This document shows, in pieces, positions 40,237 to 48,510 of a stretch of 64,000 nucleotides of DNA. The notes beneath the pieces are model-generated. The model saw only the letters and a list, made by a program, of their open reading frames with translations, was not told the origin of the DNA and ran no database searches. This DNA comes from CAYMOV01 sp964392085 (GTDB taxonomy: Bacteria > Oederibacteriota > Muellerivitia > Muellerivitales > Muellerivitaceae). The stretch's first letter is position 1. Each line of letters begins with the position of its first letter. The stretch covers positions 62,001-126,000 of the forward strand of contig CAYMOV010000001.1 in assembly GCA_964392085.1 (NCBI GenBank), in the 5' to 3' direction. Made by a program: the position numbers and the translations under genes.

Positions 40237-40413
40237 CGCGGGGCCGCCCGGGTCGGTTGGGACGACAGACGGGACGGCAAATGCCGCCGGTCCCGCCCAA
40301 AAAGGCTTAAATTCGCGCTGGGAACCCTTGGGACAAGCACGAAAACGGTTGATTAAAGGACCGCCGTCCGGTAAACATTTGGGCGGCTCTTGCCAATCCT
40401 TAGGAGGATCTAC

Positions 40414-40650
40414 ATGGCCATCGAAGACAAGGTCAAGGAAATCATCATCGACCAGTTGGGCGTTGAGCCCGATCAGGTCAAGCCCGAAGCCGCCTTCATC
40501 GACGATCTGGGCGCCGATTCGCTGGACACGGTGGAACTCGTGATGGCGCTCGAGGAAGAGTTCGACATGGAGATCCCGGACGAGGACGCCGAGAAGATCC
40601 GGTCCGTCGGGGACGCCATCAACTACATCAAGTCCAAGTCGGCCGAGTGA
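40414..40650 (+). CDS. acpP: Acyl carrier protein
   Basis: A 78-aa acidic carrier with the phosphopantetheine attachment Ser36 in LGADSLDTVELV. A strong TAGGAGGA at 40401-40408 marks the start and fits a highly expressed protein. The 177-nt gap before it has no identified promoter. Confidence 0.98.
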   Translation: MAIEDKVKEIIIDQLGVEPDQVKPEAAFIDDLGADSLDTVELVMALEEEFDMEIPDEDAEKIRSVGDAINYIKSKSAE

Positions 40651-40675
40651 TTTCCAGGAATTCCGGGAGGCCAGC

Positions 40676-41920
40676 GTGAAGCGGCGCGTCGTCGTCACCG
40701 GGATGGGGGCCGTGACTCCTTGCGGCAACAATCCCGAGGACTTTTTCCGAAACATCTGCGACGGGGTGAGCGGCATCGCGCCGGTCACGCGTTTCGATAT
40801 TTCCCGGATTTCCAGCAAGATCGGCGGTGAGGTCAAGAATTTCGACCCCACGTCCTTCGGCATCGAGAAGAAGGACACCAAGCGGATGGACCTTTTCGTC
40901 CAGTTCGCGGTGGCGGCCTCCATCCAGGCCTGGGCCAACGCCAAGTTGGATATCGAGAAGGAGGATGCCACCCGCGTGGGTGTCATCCTCGGCTCGGGCA
41001 TCGGCGGCCTACCGGTGCTGATGGAACAGGCGACCCGGCTGTTGGAGAAAGGGCCGGACCGCGTCAGCCCATTCCTCATCCCCATGATGATCATCAACAT
41101 GGCTTCGGGGATGACGGCCATCTACCTCAAGGCCAAGGGACCCAACGTGGCGACGGTTTCCGCCTGCGCTTCCGGGGCCCACGCCATCGGCGAGGCCATG
41201 CGCTGGATCCAGCACGGCGAGTGCGATGTGGTGGTGGCCGGCGGCACGGAAGCCTGCATCACCGAGTTGGGCTACGCGGGTTTCTGCAACATGCAGGCCC
41301 TCTGCATGGATTTCAACGACCGTCCCACCGAGGCCTCCCGGCCCTTCGACAAGGAACGGGCCGGTTTCGTGATGGGCGAGGGCGCCGGGGTCGTGATCTT
41401 GGAGTCCCTGGAACACGCCCAGGCCCGGGGCGCGAAGATCCTGGCCGAGGCCAAGGGTTACGGCATGACGGCCGACGCCTACCACATGACGACCCCCGCC
41501 GAGGGCGGGGAGGGCGCGGCCCGGTCCATGACCCTGGCCCTGAAGGACGCGGGGCTGGCCCCGGCGGACATCCAATACATCAACGCCCACGGCACCTCGA
41601 CGCCCTACAACGACAAGTTCGAGACCCAAGCCATCAAGACGGTATTCGGCGCAGCGACGAAGACGCCCGTCTCCAGCACCAAGTCCACCACGGGCCATTT
41701 GCTGGGCGCCGCGGGCGGCATTGAGTTCGTGGCCTGCGTGATGGCGATCCGTGACGGCGTCCTCCCGCCCACGATCAACCTGAAGACCCCCGATCCGGAC
41801 TGTGACTTGGACTATGTCCCCAACGTCAAGCGCGCCGCCCAGGTGGAGGCCTGTCTTTCCAATTCGCTCGGGTTCGGCGGGCATAATGTCAGCCTCGTGG
41901 TCCGGAAATTTGTTCCGTAA
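40676..41920 (+). CDS. fabF: Beta-ketoacyl-ACP synthase II
   Basis: Elongating condensing enzyme; 414 aa. The active-site Cys lies in TVSACASGAHAIGEA, with the two His in NAHGTSTPYND and KSTTGHLLGAAG. GTG 40676 is preceded by GGGAGG (40665-40670). It sits in the standard acpP-fabF-rnc order. Confidence 0.97.
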   Translation: MKRRVVVTGMGAVTPCGNNPEDFFRNICDGVSGIAPVTRFDISRISSKIGGEVKNFDPTSFGIEKKDTKRMDLFVQFAVAASIQAWANAKLDIEKEDATRVGVILGSGIGGLPVLMEQATRLLEKGPDRVSPFLIPMMIINMASGMTAIYLKAKGPNVATVSACASGAHAIGEAMRWIQHGECDVVVAGGTEACITELGYAGFCNMQALCMDFNDRPTEASRPFDKERAGFVMGEGAGVVILESLEHAQARGAKILAEAKGYGMTADAYHMTTPAEGGEGAARSMTLALKDAGLAPADIQYINAHGTSTPYNDKFETQAIKTVFGAATKTPVSSTKSTTGHLLGAAGGIEFVACVMAIRDGVLPPTINLKTPDPDCDLDYVPNVKRAAQVEACLSNSLGFGGHNVSLVVRKFVP

Positions 41921-41960
41921 AAAGACGGCCCCCGACGTACCCGCCCCCGACAAGGAGCGG

Positions 41961-42689
41961 ATGCGCGAGTTGAAGGCCTTCTGCAAGGCCCTCTCCATCC
42001 CTTTGGCCGACGGCCGCTCCCTCGACGAGGCCCTCACCCATAAGTCCTTCGCCCATGAGCGTATGGGCACGACGGTCCTCCCCCATAACGAAAAACTTGA
42101 GTTCCTCGGCGATTCGGTCCTGGGGATCGTGGTGTGCGATTACCTTTACGCGCACTTTCCGGGAGTCGATGAGGGGGGGCTCTCCAAGATCAAGAGTGTG
42201 GTGGTCAGCGCCACCTCCCTCTCGGAAAAGGCCCAGCGGATCGGCTTAGGCGCCTCCCTCCGGTTGGGCAAGGGCGAGGCGAAGTCCGGGGGGCGGGAAC
42301 GCCCCGCGCTCCTGGCCGACGCCTTGGAGGCCGTCATCGGCGCGGTGTACCTCAACGGCGGGCTCCCCTCGGCCCGTTCCTTCGTCCTTTCCCTGCTGGA
42401 GGAGGACCTGGTGGGCGCCAAGGACGGCAAACTGGCCCGTGACTACAAGACGCTCCTTCAGGAATATTTCCAACGGGTCGAGAAAAAGGCCCCCCATTAC
42501 CTGGTCCTCCGCGAGTGGGGCCCTGACCATAACCGCACCTTCGAGGTGGAATGCCAGTTGGGGGGCCGGCTCCTTTCCAAGGGGACGGGGAAGAGTAAAA
42601 AGGAAGCTGAACAAGCGGCGGCCCAACGGACGGCCATGGACTTGAAGCTGTTGCCGGAACCCGGGTTGAAGCCGACCGAGGGGAACTGA
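41961..42689 (+). CDS. rnc: Ribonuclease III
   Basis: Double-strand-specific endoribonuclease that processes rRNA and mRNA. The nuclease signature NEKLEFLGDSVLGIVVCDYL and the second acidic helix LLADALEAVIGAVYLNGG hold the metal ligands. A dsRNA-binding domain occupies the last 75 residues (DYKTLLQEYFQ to KKEAEQAAAQRTAMDLK). ATG 41961 gives 242 aa, the usual length, with AAGGAG close upstream; TTG 41910 or ATG 41886 (overlapping fabF) are alternatives adding a Pro-rich lead. Confidence 0.93.
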   Translation: MRELKAFCKALSIPLADGRSLDEALTHKSFAHERMGTTVLPHNEKLEFLGDSVLGIVVCDYLYAHFPGVDEGGLSKIKSVVVSATSLSEKAQRIGLGASLRLGKGEAKSGGRERPALLADALEAVIGAVYLNGGLPSARSFVLSLLEEDLVGAKDGKLARDYKTLLQEYFQRVEKKAPHYLVLREWGPDHNRTFEVECQLGGRLLSKGTGKSKKEAEQAAAQRTAMDLKLLPEPGLKPTEGN

Positions 42690-42708
42690 AACCCACCTGG
42701 AGGAACGT

Positions 42709-42972
42709 ATGGCGGCTAAAAGCGCGGGAAGCTTGATCCTTTACGTCATTTTGGGCGGGCTTTGCGGGGCCCTGCTCAGCCAATTGGTGGGCGGGATGGT
42801 GGGCTCGGACGGGTTCATCCACGAGATGCTGGTCCGGGGCTTCCAGGTCGGGCTCACCAACCCCCTGGTGGTCGATCTTCGGATTGTCGTGGTGACCTTC
42901 GGCCTCCATTTCGACCTGACCGTCCCCAGTTTGGCCGGAATGATCGGCGGCCTTTATTTGGCCATGAAGTAA
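42709..42972 (+). CDS. DUF4321 family small membrane protein
   Basis: An 87-aa protein with two hydrophobic segments (residues 8-25 and about 68-85) and a central GLTNPLVVDLRIVVVTFGLHFDL stretch typical of DUF4321 proteins. These are found next to maf or rod-shape genes in several phyla. Function unknown. It is 10 nt before maf. Confidence 0.75.
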   Translation: MAAKSAGSLILYVILGGLCGALLSQLVGGMVGSDGFIHEMLVRGFQVGLTNPLVVDLRIVVVTFGLHFDLTVPSLAGMIGGLYLAMK

Positions 42973-42981
42973 GGGGCTTCC

Positions 42982-43554
42982 TTGTCCCTCATCCTCGCCT
43001 CCCGTTCGCCCCGTCGCCGGTCGCTCCTCCGGGCCGCGGGGGTGGCTTTCCGCGCGGTGGCCCCACTCGGTGTCCCTGAGACACCCCGACCGCGGGAGTC
43101 ACCCAGGTCCCTCGTGAAGCGGTTGGCCCTCTCCAAGGCCATGGCCGTAGCGGCCCTCCATCCGGGCCAGTGGGTCCTGGGTTGCGACACTGAAGTGGTC
43201 CTGCGTCGCCGGGTCCTCGGCAAACCCTCGGGGCCCCGAACGGGACTCCGGATGCTCCGGTCCCTCTCGGACCGGACCCATCAGGTCATGACGGGCTTGG
43301 CCCTGGTGGGCCCCGGGGGCCGAGTCCTCGACCGCGATTGCGTCACCAGCCGCGTCACTTTCGGGCCCATCCCTCCCCTCGAGCTCCAGGCTTACCTCCG
43401 GACCCGTGAACCCTATGACAAAGCGGGGGGGTACGGCATCCAAGGGACCGCGCGGAGGTGGATGACCGCTGTGGAGGGGGACTATTTCAACGTGATGGGA
43501 CTCCCGGTCTCCCGGGTGCTCGAGGCCCTCATCCGCCACGGCCTTTGGCAATAG
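42982..43554 (+). CDS. maf: Maf-like nucleoside triphosphate pyrophosphatase
   Basis: Hydrolyses non-canonical or dTTP/UTP-type nucleotides; 190 aa. Maf motifs are LILASRSPRRRSLL, GCDTEVVL (catalytic Asp region, usually ADT), GKPSGPRTGLRML and REPYDKAGGYGIQG. TTG 42982 starts at the conserved N-terminus. It is the last gene of the rightward fab operon and converges on the ppiD-like gene. Confidence 0.9.
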   Translation: MSLILASRSPRRRSLLRAAGVAFRAVAPLGVPETPRPRESPRSLVKRLALSKAMAVAALHPGQWVLGCDTEVVLRRRVLGKPSGPRTGLRMLRSLSDRTHQVMTGLALVGPGGRVLDRDCVTSRVTFGPIPPLELQAYLRTREPYDKAGGYGIQGTARRWMTAVEGDYFNVMGLPVSRVLEALIRHGLWQ

Positions 43555-43581
43555 CGGCATAAACTTTAGACCTACGACTGT

Positions 43582-43672
43582 TTCACCACCAAGTTCACAA
43601 AGCAGGATTATCGAACAGTCGAATAAAAATAAAGCAAGACGAAAGCTTTAACCACCAAGTTCACTAAGCCGT
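43582..43672. repeat. Direct repeat of the word ACCACCAAGTTCAC in the maf/ppiD convergence
   Basis: CACCACCAAGTTCACAAAGC (from about 43585) and AACCACCAAGTTCACTAAGC (from about 43650) are near-identical and 65 nt apart. A third relative, ACCACCAAGGTCACCAAGTT, lies at about 60814 before lysC. No gene or array structure accompanies them. Confidence 0.6.
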
Positions 43673-43692
43673 CAAGCCTTTTGCCGTGGACG

Positions 43693-43727
43693 TAAAAAAA
43701 AGGCCCGGCGCCAAAAGGCGCCGGGCC
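43693..43727 (-). terminator. Rho-independent terminator of the ppiD-like gene
   Basis: GGCCCGGCGCC (43702-43712), AAAA, GGCGCCGGGCC (43717-43727) is a perfect 11-bp stem. Read on the minus strand it is followed by eight T (the A run at 43694-43701). Confidence 0.92.
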
Positions 43728-43741
43728 GGTAGACGCTCGGA

Positions 43742-45220
43742 TCAGCTTTGGCCGTCGGTATCATAGATCTTGATCTTCAGGGCCTTGCGCTGTTCCTTCA
43801 TGAAGGCCTTCATCCACTCGTCCTGCTTCTCATCCATCAGGAGGGCTTGGACGGTGGACTGCATCTTCGCGAGCTGTTCCTTGGTGGGGGGGTTCTCCCG
43901 GTCCTGGCTGACCTCAAAGACGACCTGTTGGTTCTTTCCCAGGCTGAGGGGACCGCGCCATTCGCCCACATGGAGCACCGAGAGGGACTCGGCCGCCGGT
44001 TTGGAGTCCTTCCATTCGGCGAGGCCCTTCGTCCGGTTGAACCAACCGGTCTCATGGAGGTCCAACTTCAGGTCCCCGGCGGCCTTCGCCAGCGGATCCC
44101 CGGACTCCAGGCGGTTCGACAGCCGGCTTAAGAGGGTTTGGATCCGCTTCTGGGCCTCTTCCTGCCGCCAGGCCTTCTCCACCTCAAGCCGGACCGAAGC
44201 CAGGCTGGACCGCTTGGCCTTCTCGTAATCCTCCAGCTGGATGAGGTGGTACCCGAATTGGGTCTTCACGGGCTGGGACAACTCGCCCTTGGCGAGCTTG
44301 AAGGCCGCGTCCTCGAACGCCGGGACGGTCATCCCTCGGGTGATCCACCCGAGATCGCCGCCCTTCTTGCCCGACCCGGTGTCCTGGGAGAATTTCTTCG
44401 CGAGGTCCGCGAAGTTCGCTTTCTTGTCCAGGATTTGCTTCCGGTAACCCACGAGGGTCTTCTGGGTGGACTCGATTTCCTCGGGGGTGGACTTGTCACC
44501 GGCGGTCAGGAGGATATGCCGGAGTTTGGCCCGTTCGGGCTTGTCCCATCGGCTCCGGTGGTCCTCGAAATACCGGTTGAGGTCCGCGTCGGTCGGCTTC
44601 AGGGTCTGTCCCGATTTCACGGCGTCGAAGGAGACGTATTGGGCCTTCAGGTCCCGGCTGATGCGGTCCGCGAACCGCGCGACCTCCGGCGGCGTGTACA
44701 GCACGCTGTCCTGGAGCACGGCCCGGATCTTCTGGGCCAGGATGCTTTGGCGGAGGCTTTCCTCGAACTCCTCGGGGCGGAGGTTCGCGCCCTCCAAGGC
44801 CTGGAGGTAGCGGTCCTTGTTGAACCGGCGGTTTTCGTCCTGGAACGCCGGCTCGCGTTGGAGGGCCGCCTGGAGTTCCTCGTCCGGCACGTTCAATTTC
44901 ATGGCGCGGCCGGTCTCACGGAGGATCGCCTGGTCCACCAGGCCGTCGATCACCCGCTTGCGGATGAGCTTGTTGTCGGCGGATTGGGAATCGTCCCCGT
45001 TGGCCGACATCTGTTCGTTATAGGGCTGCAGGGCCTGGTTCAATTCGGTGTAGGTCACCTTGGACTCACCGACCTCCGCCACCATGTTCGGGTCCTTCCG
45101 GGTTTCCCCCAGGGTGTTTTTCATGCCCCAAGCCACAAAGATCGTGGCGACGAAGGCCACGATCAGGGACCAAAGGATGATCTGGATGAACCGCTTTTCG
45201 CGCATGCTGGCCATCACCAT
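43742..45220 (-). CDS. ppiD: PpiD/SurA-type membrane-anchored peptidyl-prolyl isomerase
   Basis: Envelope folding factor of 492 aa. An N-terminal anchor (IQIILWSLIVAFVATIFVAWG) is followed by a SurA_N-like chaperone region (VAEVGESKVTYTELNQ). The parvulin (rotamase) domain comes at about residues 228-330 (LRHILLTAGDKSTPEE; DTGSGKKGGDLGWITRGMTVPAF; KTQFGYHLIQLEDY), with a C-terminal chaperone helix region after it. It probably assists outer-membrane proteins delivered to BamA. The start at 45220 has GGAGG 7 nt upstream on the minus strand. Confidence 0.9.
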   Translation of the reverse strand: MVMASMREKRFIQIILWSLIVAFVATIFVAWGMKNTLGETRKDPNMVAEVGESKVTYTELNQALQPYNEQMSANGDDSQSADNKLIRKRVIDGLVDQAILRETGRAMKLNVPDEELQAALQREPAFQDENRRFNKDRYLQALEGANLRPEEFEESLRQSILAQKIRAVLQDSVLYTPPEVARFADRISRDLKAQYVSFDAVKSGQTLKPTDADLNRYFEDHRSRWDKPERAKLRHILLTAGDKSTPEEIESTQKTLVGYRKQILDKKANFADLAKKFSQDTGSGKKGGDLGWITRGMTVPAFEDAAFKLAKGELSQPVKTQFGYHLIQLEDYEKAKRSSLASVRLEVEKAWRQEEAQKRIQTLLSRLSNRLESGDPLAKAAGDLKLDLHETGWFNRTKGLAEWKDSKPAAESLSVLHVGEWRGPLSLGKNQQVVFEVSQDRENPPTKEQLAKMQSTVQALLMDEKQDEWMKAFMKEQRKALKIKIYDTDGQS

Positions 45221-45279
45221 GGAAAGGCCTCCGGGGGATATCCCATACCGCCTTGGGGCGGGTCGATAGAAAACGGCGC

Positions 45280-45308
45280 ATTATAGCCAGCTGGGACGCC
45301 CCCCACAA
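45280..45308 (-). promoter_or_regulatory. Sigma70-type promoter of the ppiD-like gene
   Basis: On the minus strand TTGTGG (45303-45308), a 17-bp spacer, then TATAAT (45280-45285). Confidence 0.78.
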
Positions 45309-45361
45309 CCTTCGCCGGGCCTTCCGGGGCCCGAAAACCCCGGAAACGCCCAGGCGGCTTG

Positions 45362-45370
45362 TGGTATAGT
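45362..45370 (+). promoter_or_regulatory. Extended -10 promoter of the zinc-ribbon gene
   Basis: TGGTATAGT has the TGn extended -10 form with TATAGT at 45365-45370, divergent from the ppiD promoter. The -35 is weak. The leader to the ATG is about 100 nt. Confidence 0.5.
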
Positions 45371-45478
45371 CACCGCGGCTTTCCCCCCGGAAGAGGTTGC
45401 GGAGTCCCCGGGAACAGGGTCACTCCACCGGTGTCCCATACGACACCAACGATTTTCAACGAGCGGAGCGGTTATTCC

Positions 45479-45937
45479 ATGAAATGCGGGCGTTGCGGCT
45501 TCATCGCCGACGACAAGAACAAGTACTGCCCCGAGTGCGGCTGCGACCTCCACATGGACCAGAACGCGGCCCGTCTCTACGGACAGGAAGTGGACGTCCT
45601 CTTCTTTTTTGACCCCGAATCCCTGGATAAGATCACGGGCATCATCAACCCGACCCTCGACCAGTTCCAGAAGCACAAGTCCCGGGGAGTCGTCCAGAAG
45701 GTGATGATCGGCTCGGCCATGACCGGGACCGACGACAACACCAGCGCGGTCCTGGCCTTCATCCGCAAATCCCTGGATTTCCTCCAGGAGCCTTTCGACG
45801 AGGACCGGTACCGTCACTTAAGCCTTCCGGATTTAAAACGTGAATATTTGCGGCTTTTCGAGCGGGTCCTGAAGGTCAAGGCCCAACGGCAAGAAATCAT
45901 GAAGCCCAACCAGCCTCCTCCGCCCCCTAAAAAGTAA
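45479..45937 (+). CDS. Zinc-ribbon protein of unknown function
   Basis: A 152-aa protein beginning with a rubredoxin-like zinc ribbon (MKCGRCGFIADDKNKYCPEC), followed by a mostly helical, charged body (LDKITGIINPTLDQFQKH; LKREYLRLFERVLKVKAQRQE) and a Pro-rich tail ending PPPPPKK. I do not recognise the body. ATG 45479 has GGAG upstream and begins right at the ribbon. An in-frame ATG at 45359 overlaps the promoter. It lies alone between ppiD and mreB. Confidence 0.7.
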   Translation: MKCGRCGFIADDKNKYCPECGCDLHMDQNAARLYGQEVDVLFFFDPESLDKITGIINPTLDQFQKHKSRGVVQKVMIGSAMTGTDDNTSAVLAFIRKSLDFLQEPFDEDRYRHLSLPDLKREYLRLFERVLKVKAQRQEIMKPNQPPPPPKK

Positions 45938-45990
45938 GTGGAAAGCCCGGCCGGACGGTAAGCCCCGCCCTGGATGGGGGTCCGGGCCTG

Positions 45991-45999
45991 TGTTACACT
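45991..45999 (+). promoter_or_regulatory. Extended -10 promoter upstream of mreB
   Basis: TGTTACACT carries a TGn extension and a TACACT -10 box (45994-45999). The predicted start near 46006 lies 20 nt before a terminator-like hairpin. Confidence 0.5.
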
Positions 46000-46025
46000 G
46001 CGTTTCTTCGCTTTTGAAGGTTCGA

Positions 46026-46053
46026 CCCCGGCGGAAACCGGGGTTTTCTTTTT
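46026..46053 (+). terminator. Terminator-like hairpin between the zinc-ribbon gene and mreB
   Basis: CCCCGG (46026-46031), loop CGGAAA, CCGGGG (46038-46043), then TTTTCTTTTT. It either ends the zinc-ribbon transcript or attenuates the mre operon, since the best promoter lies just upstream of it and none is visible between it and mreB. Confidence 0.72.
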
Positions 46054-46086
46054 AACCCACGGCAGAATCAACCAGGAGAATACGAC

Positions 46087-47127
46087 GTGCTGAACTTCCT
46101 GTTGGGCCTCTTCTCAAGCGACGTGGCCATTGATTTGGGCACCGCGACCACCTTGGTGTACGTCAAGGGACGGGGCATCGTCCTCCAGGAGCCCTCGCTC
46201 GTGGTGGTCCACCGGGCCACCAACGAGATCATGGCCGTCGGCAACGACGCGAAACTCATGCTGGGCCGGACCCCGGGTTCCATCTCGGCGATCCGCCCCA
46301 TGAAGGACGGGGTCATCGCCGACTTCGAGATCACCGAACGCATGCTCCGGCATTTCATCGCCAAGGTCCATAACCGCCGGTCCCTGGTGCGGCCCCGCAT
46401 CGTGGTGGCCATCCCCTCGGGCTGCACCGAGGTGGAGAAGCGCGCGGTCCAGGATTCCGCGGAACAGGCCGGCGCCCGGGAGGTCCACCTGGTGGACGAG
46501 CCCATGGCGGCCGCCATCGGGGCCGGGATGCCGATCGGCGAGCCCCAGGGCAACATGATCGTCGACATCGGCGGCGGGACCACGGAGGTGGCCGTCATCT
46601 CCCTCACGGACATCGTGTACGGCAAGTCCATCCGCGTGGCCGGTGATGAGCTGGACGAGGCCATCGTCAACTACGTCAAGCGCACCTACAACGTCCTCGT
46701 GGGCGAGCGCACGGCCGAGGACATCAAGATCCAGATCGGGAGCGCCTTTCCACTCGAGGAGGAGATGCGCATGAAGGTCAAGGGGCGCGACCTGGTGACC
46801 GGGCTCCCCAAGACCATCGAACTGACCAGCGAGGAGATCCGCGGCGCCCTCGAGGAGCCCCTGGTGCAGATCATCGACACCATCAAGATGACCCTGGAAC
46901 GCACCCCTCCCGAGTTGGCGGCCGACATCGTGGACCGCGGCATCGTCCTGGCGGGCGGCAGTTCGCTCCTCAAGGGCCTCGACCAACGGCTCCGCGACGA
47001 GACCGGCGTGCCCGTGAACGTCGCGGACGACCCGACGACCTGCGTGGCGCTCGGTTCCGGAAAGCTCCTGGACGAGTCGATGGATCTCCTGCGCCGCATT
47101 TCGGTGATGCAGAAGGAATACACCTAG
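46087..47127 (+). CDS. mreB: Rod shape-determining protein MreB
   Basis: Actin-like cytoskeletal ATPase guiding lateral wall synthesis; 346 aa. Phosphate loops are DVAIDLGTATTLVYVKGRG and IVDIGGGTTEVAVISL, with the adenosine motif GIVLAGGSSLLKGLD. GTG 46087 is preceded by AGGAGA at 46074-46079. It leads an mreB-mreC-mreD-mrdA-rodA cluster. Confidence 0.98.
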   Translation: MLNFLLGLFSSDVAIDLGTATTLVYVKGRGIVLQEPSLVVVHRATNEIMAVGNDAKLMLGRTPGSISAIRPMKDGVIADFEITERMLRHFIAKVHNRRSLVRPRIVVAIPSGCTEVEKRAVQDSAEQAGAREVHLVDEPMAAAIGAGMPIGEPQGNMIVDIGGGTTEVAVISLTDIVYGKSIRVAGDELDEAIVNYVKRTYNVLVGERTAEDIKIQIGSAFPLEEEMRMKVKGRDLVTGLPKTIELTSEEIRGALEEPLVQIIDTIKMTLERTPPELAADIVDRGIVLAGGSSLLKGLDQRLRDETGVPVNVADDPTTCVALGSGKLLDESMDLLRRISVMQKEYT

Positions 47128-47188
47128 CCCGTTCCGGGGCATCATCCCTGGGGGATCCAACCATCCGACCCGCGAGACCGCCTGACCC

Positions 47189-48022
47189 ATGTTGACCTTC
47201 CTATGGCGCCAACGGCGCCGCCTCCTCATGCTGCTGCTCCTCCTCCTGGTCGGTTCGGCCCTGATGCTCCGTCTTTCACGTCGCCGGGTCCCCGGCACTT
47301 CGACCGCGGAACGCGGGGCCCAGGCCCTCTGGATCCCGGCCGGGAACCTGATCCACGAGCTTCTCGGCCTCCCCGAGGACCTCGTCCGGAACCTCAATGA
47401 GATCAGCCGGGCCCGGCAGGAAAACGAAAGGCTACTCACGGAGGTCTCGGACCTCCGCAGGGAACTTTCCGCCCAACGGCTGGTGGAGGCCGACAACCTA
47501 CGGCTGAGGGAACTCCTCAAGCTTAAGATTCCCCGCCAAAGTTCCGCCCGGCTCGGGGAGGTCGTGTCCCACGACCCCTCCACCTGGTACGCCACCTTCC
47601 TCGTCAACCTGGGCAAGGACGACGGGATCGAGACGGGTTCGCCCGTGGTCACGCCCCAGGGCGTGGTGGGGCGGGTGATTGAGGTTTTTCCCGGCCGCTC
47701 GCGCGTCCTCCTGGAGGAGGAACCCTCCTCCAGCGTGGCCGTGGTGGACGTCCGAAGCCGCGTCCGCGGGATCGCCGTGGGGACGGGGAAACACCGCCTG
47801 AAGCTCCGCTACGTGGCCGCCGCTTCCGACGTGGAGAGCGGCGATTTGCTGGTCACCTCGGGGATGGGCGGGGTTTTCCCAAGGGGCCTTCCCGTCGGCA
47901 CCGTGGTGAAAAAAGGGCTCTCCGAGAACGGCCTCAACCTCGATGTGGACGTGGCCCCCGCCGTCGATTCCGGCTCGTCGGATTTCGTCTACATCCTTCA
48001 GCCCCAGGAAGGCCTCCATTGA
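47189..48022 (+). CDS. mreC: Rod shape-determining protein MreC
   Basis: Periplasmic scaffold of the elongasome; 277 aa. A single N-terminal membrane segment (LLMLLLLLLVGSALML) is followed by a coiled coil (about residues 70-110) and the beta domains with STWYATFLVNLGKDDGIE and VVTPQGVVGRVIEV. The stop overlaps the mreD start (TTGA). Confidence 0.94.
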   Translation: MLTFLWRQRRRLLMLLLLLLVGSALMLRLSRRRVPGTSTAERGAQALWIPAGNLIHELLGLPEDLVRNLNEISRARQENERLLTEVSDLRRELSAQRLVEADNLRLRELLKLKIPRQSSARLGEVVSHDPSTWYATFLVNLGKDDGIETGSPVVTPQGVVGRVIEVFPGRSRVLLEEEPSSSVAVVDVRSRVRGIAVGTGKHRLKLRYVAAASDVESGDLLVTSGMGGVFPRGLPVGTVVKKGLSENGLNLDVDVAPAVDSGSSDFVYILQPQEGLH

Positions 48023-48507
48023 GGAACCCGACCCTCCAACTCTGGTTCTGGTTGGCCGTCCTGGTCCTCTTGCAGACCTCCCCGGGGATCTCCGACCTCG
48101 GCATCGACCTCCCCTTGGTGTTCACGGCCCTGGTGGCGGTCCGCTCCCGTTTCCTGGAGGCCCTGGCCTGGGGCGCCGCCGCGGGTCTGGCCCAGGACCT
48201 GCTTTCCCAAAGCGGTCCCGGCCCCCACGTCTCAGCCTGCATGGCGGCCGCCGCGTTGGCCGTCCTGTCCCAAAAGTTGGTCTTCCGCGAGAGGGTGTCC
48301 ACCCAAACCGCCCTCGTGGCGGCCTGCATGGTCCTGCACCAGGTCTGGCTCTGGTTCGTCCTCCGCTGGACCCTCGACGCGCCCTTGACGCCCGTCGCGC
48401 TGGACCTCATCCTCCGTTCCACCCTCGCGACCTCGGCCGTGGGGGCGCTGGTCAGCTTTTTCCTGGTGGCCTTCCGCCGACAACGTCTCGACCCGCCCAC
48501 GGCCTAA
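48019..48507 (+). CDS. mreD: Rod shape-determining protein MreD
   Basis: Integral membrane elongasome component, 162 aa with about five hydrophobic segments and the short charged turns typical of MreD (DLPLVFTALVAVR; GLAQDLLSQ). TTG 48019 overlaps the mreC stop and has AGGAAGG upstream. Sequence conservation in this family is low; context makes the call. Confidence 0.87.
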   Translation: MRNPTLQLWFWLAVLVLLQTSPGISDLGIDLPLVFTALVAVRSRFLEALAWGAAAGLAQDLLSQSGPGPHVSACMAAAALAVLSQKLVFRERVSTQTALVAACMVLHQVWLWFVLRWTLDAPLTPVALDLILRSTLATSAVGALVSFFLVAFRRQRLDPPTA

Positions 48508-48510
48508 TCC

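Noticed and set aside
43582..43672. Possible minimal CRISPR array from the repeated ACCACCAAGTTCAC words
   Set aside because: Only two copies, words too short, no regular spacers and no cas genes nearby.
46114..47652. 512-codon minus-strand open frame opposite mreB/mreC
   Set aside because: Antisense shadow; it crosses the mreB-mreC gap but no promoter, start signal or domain supports it.
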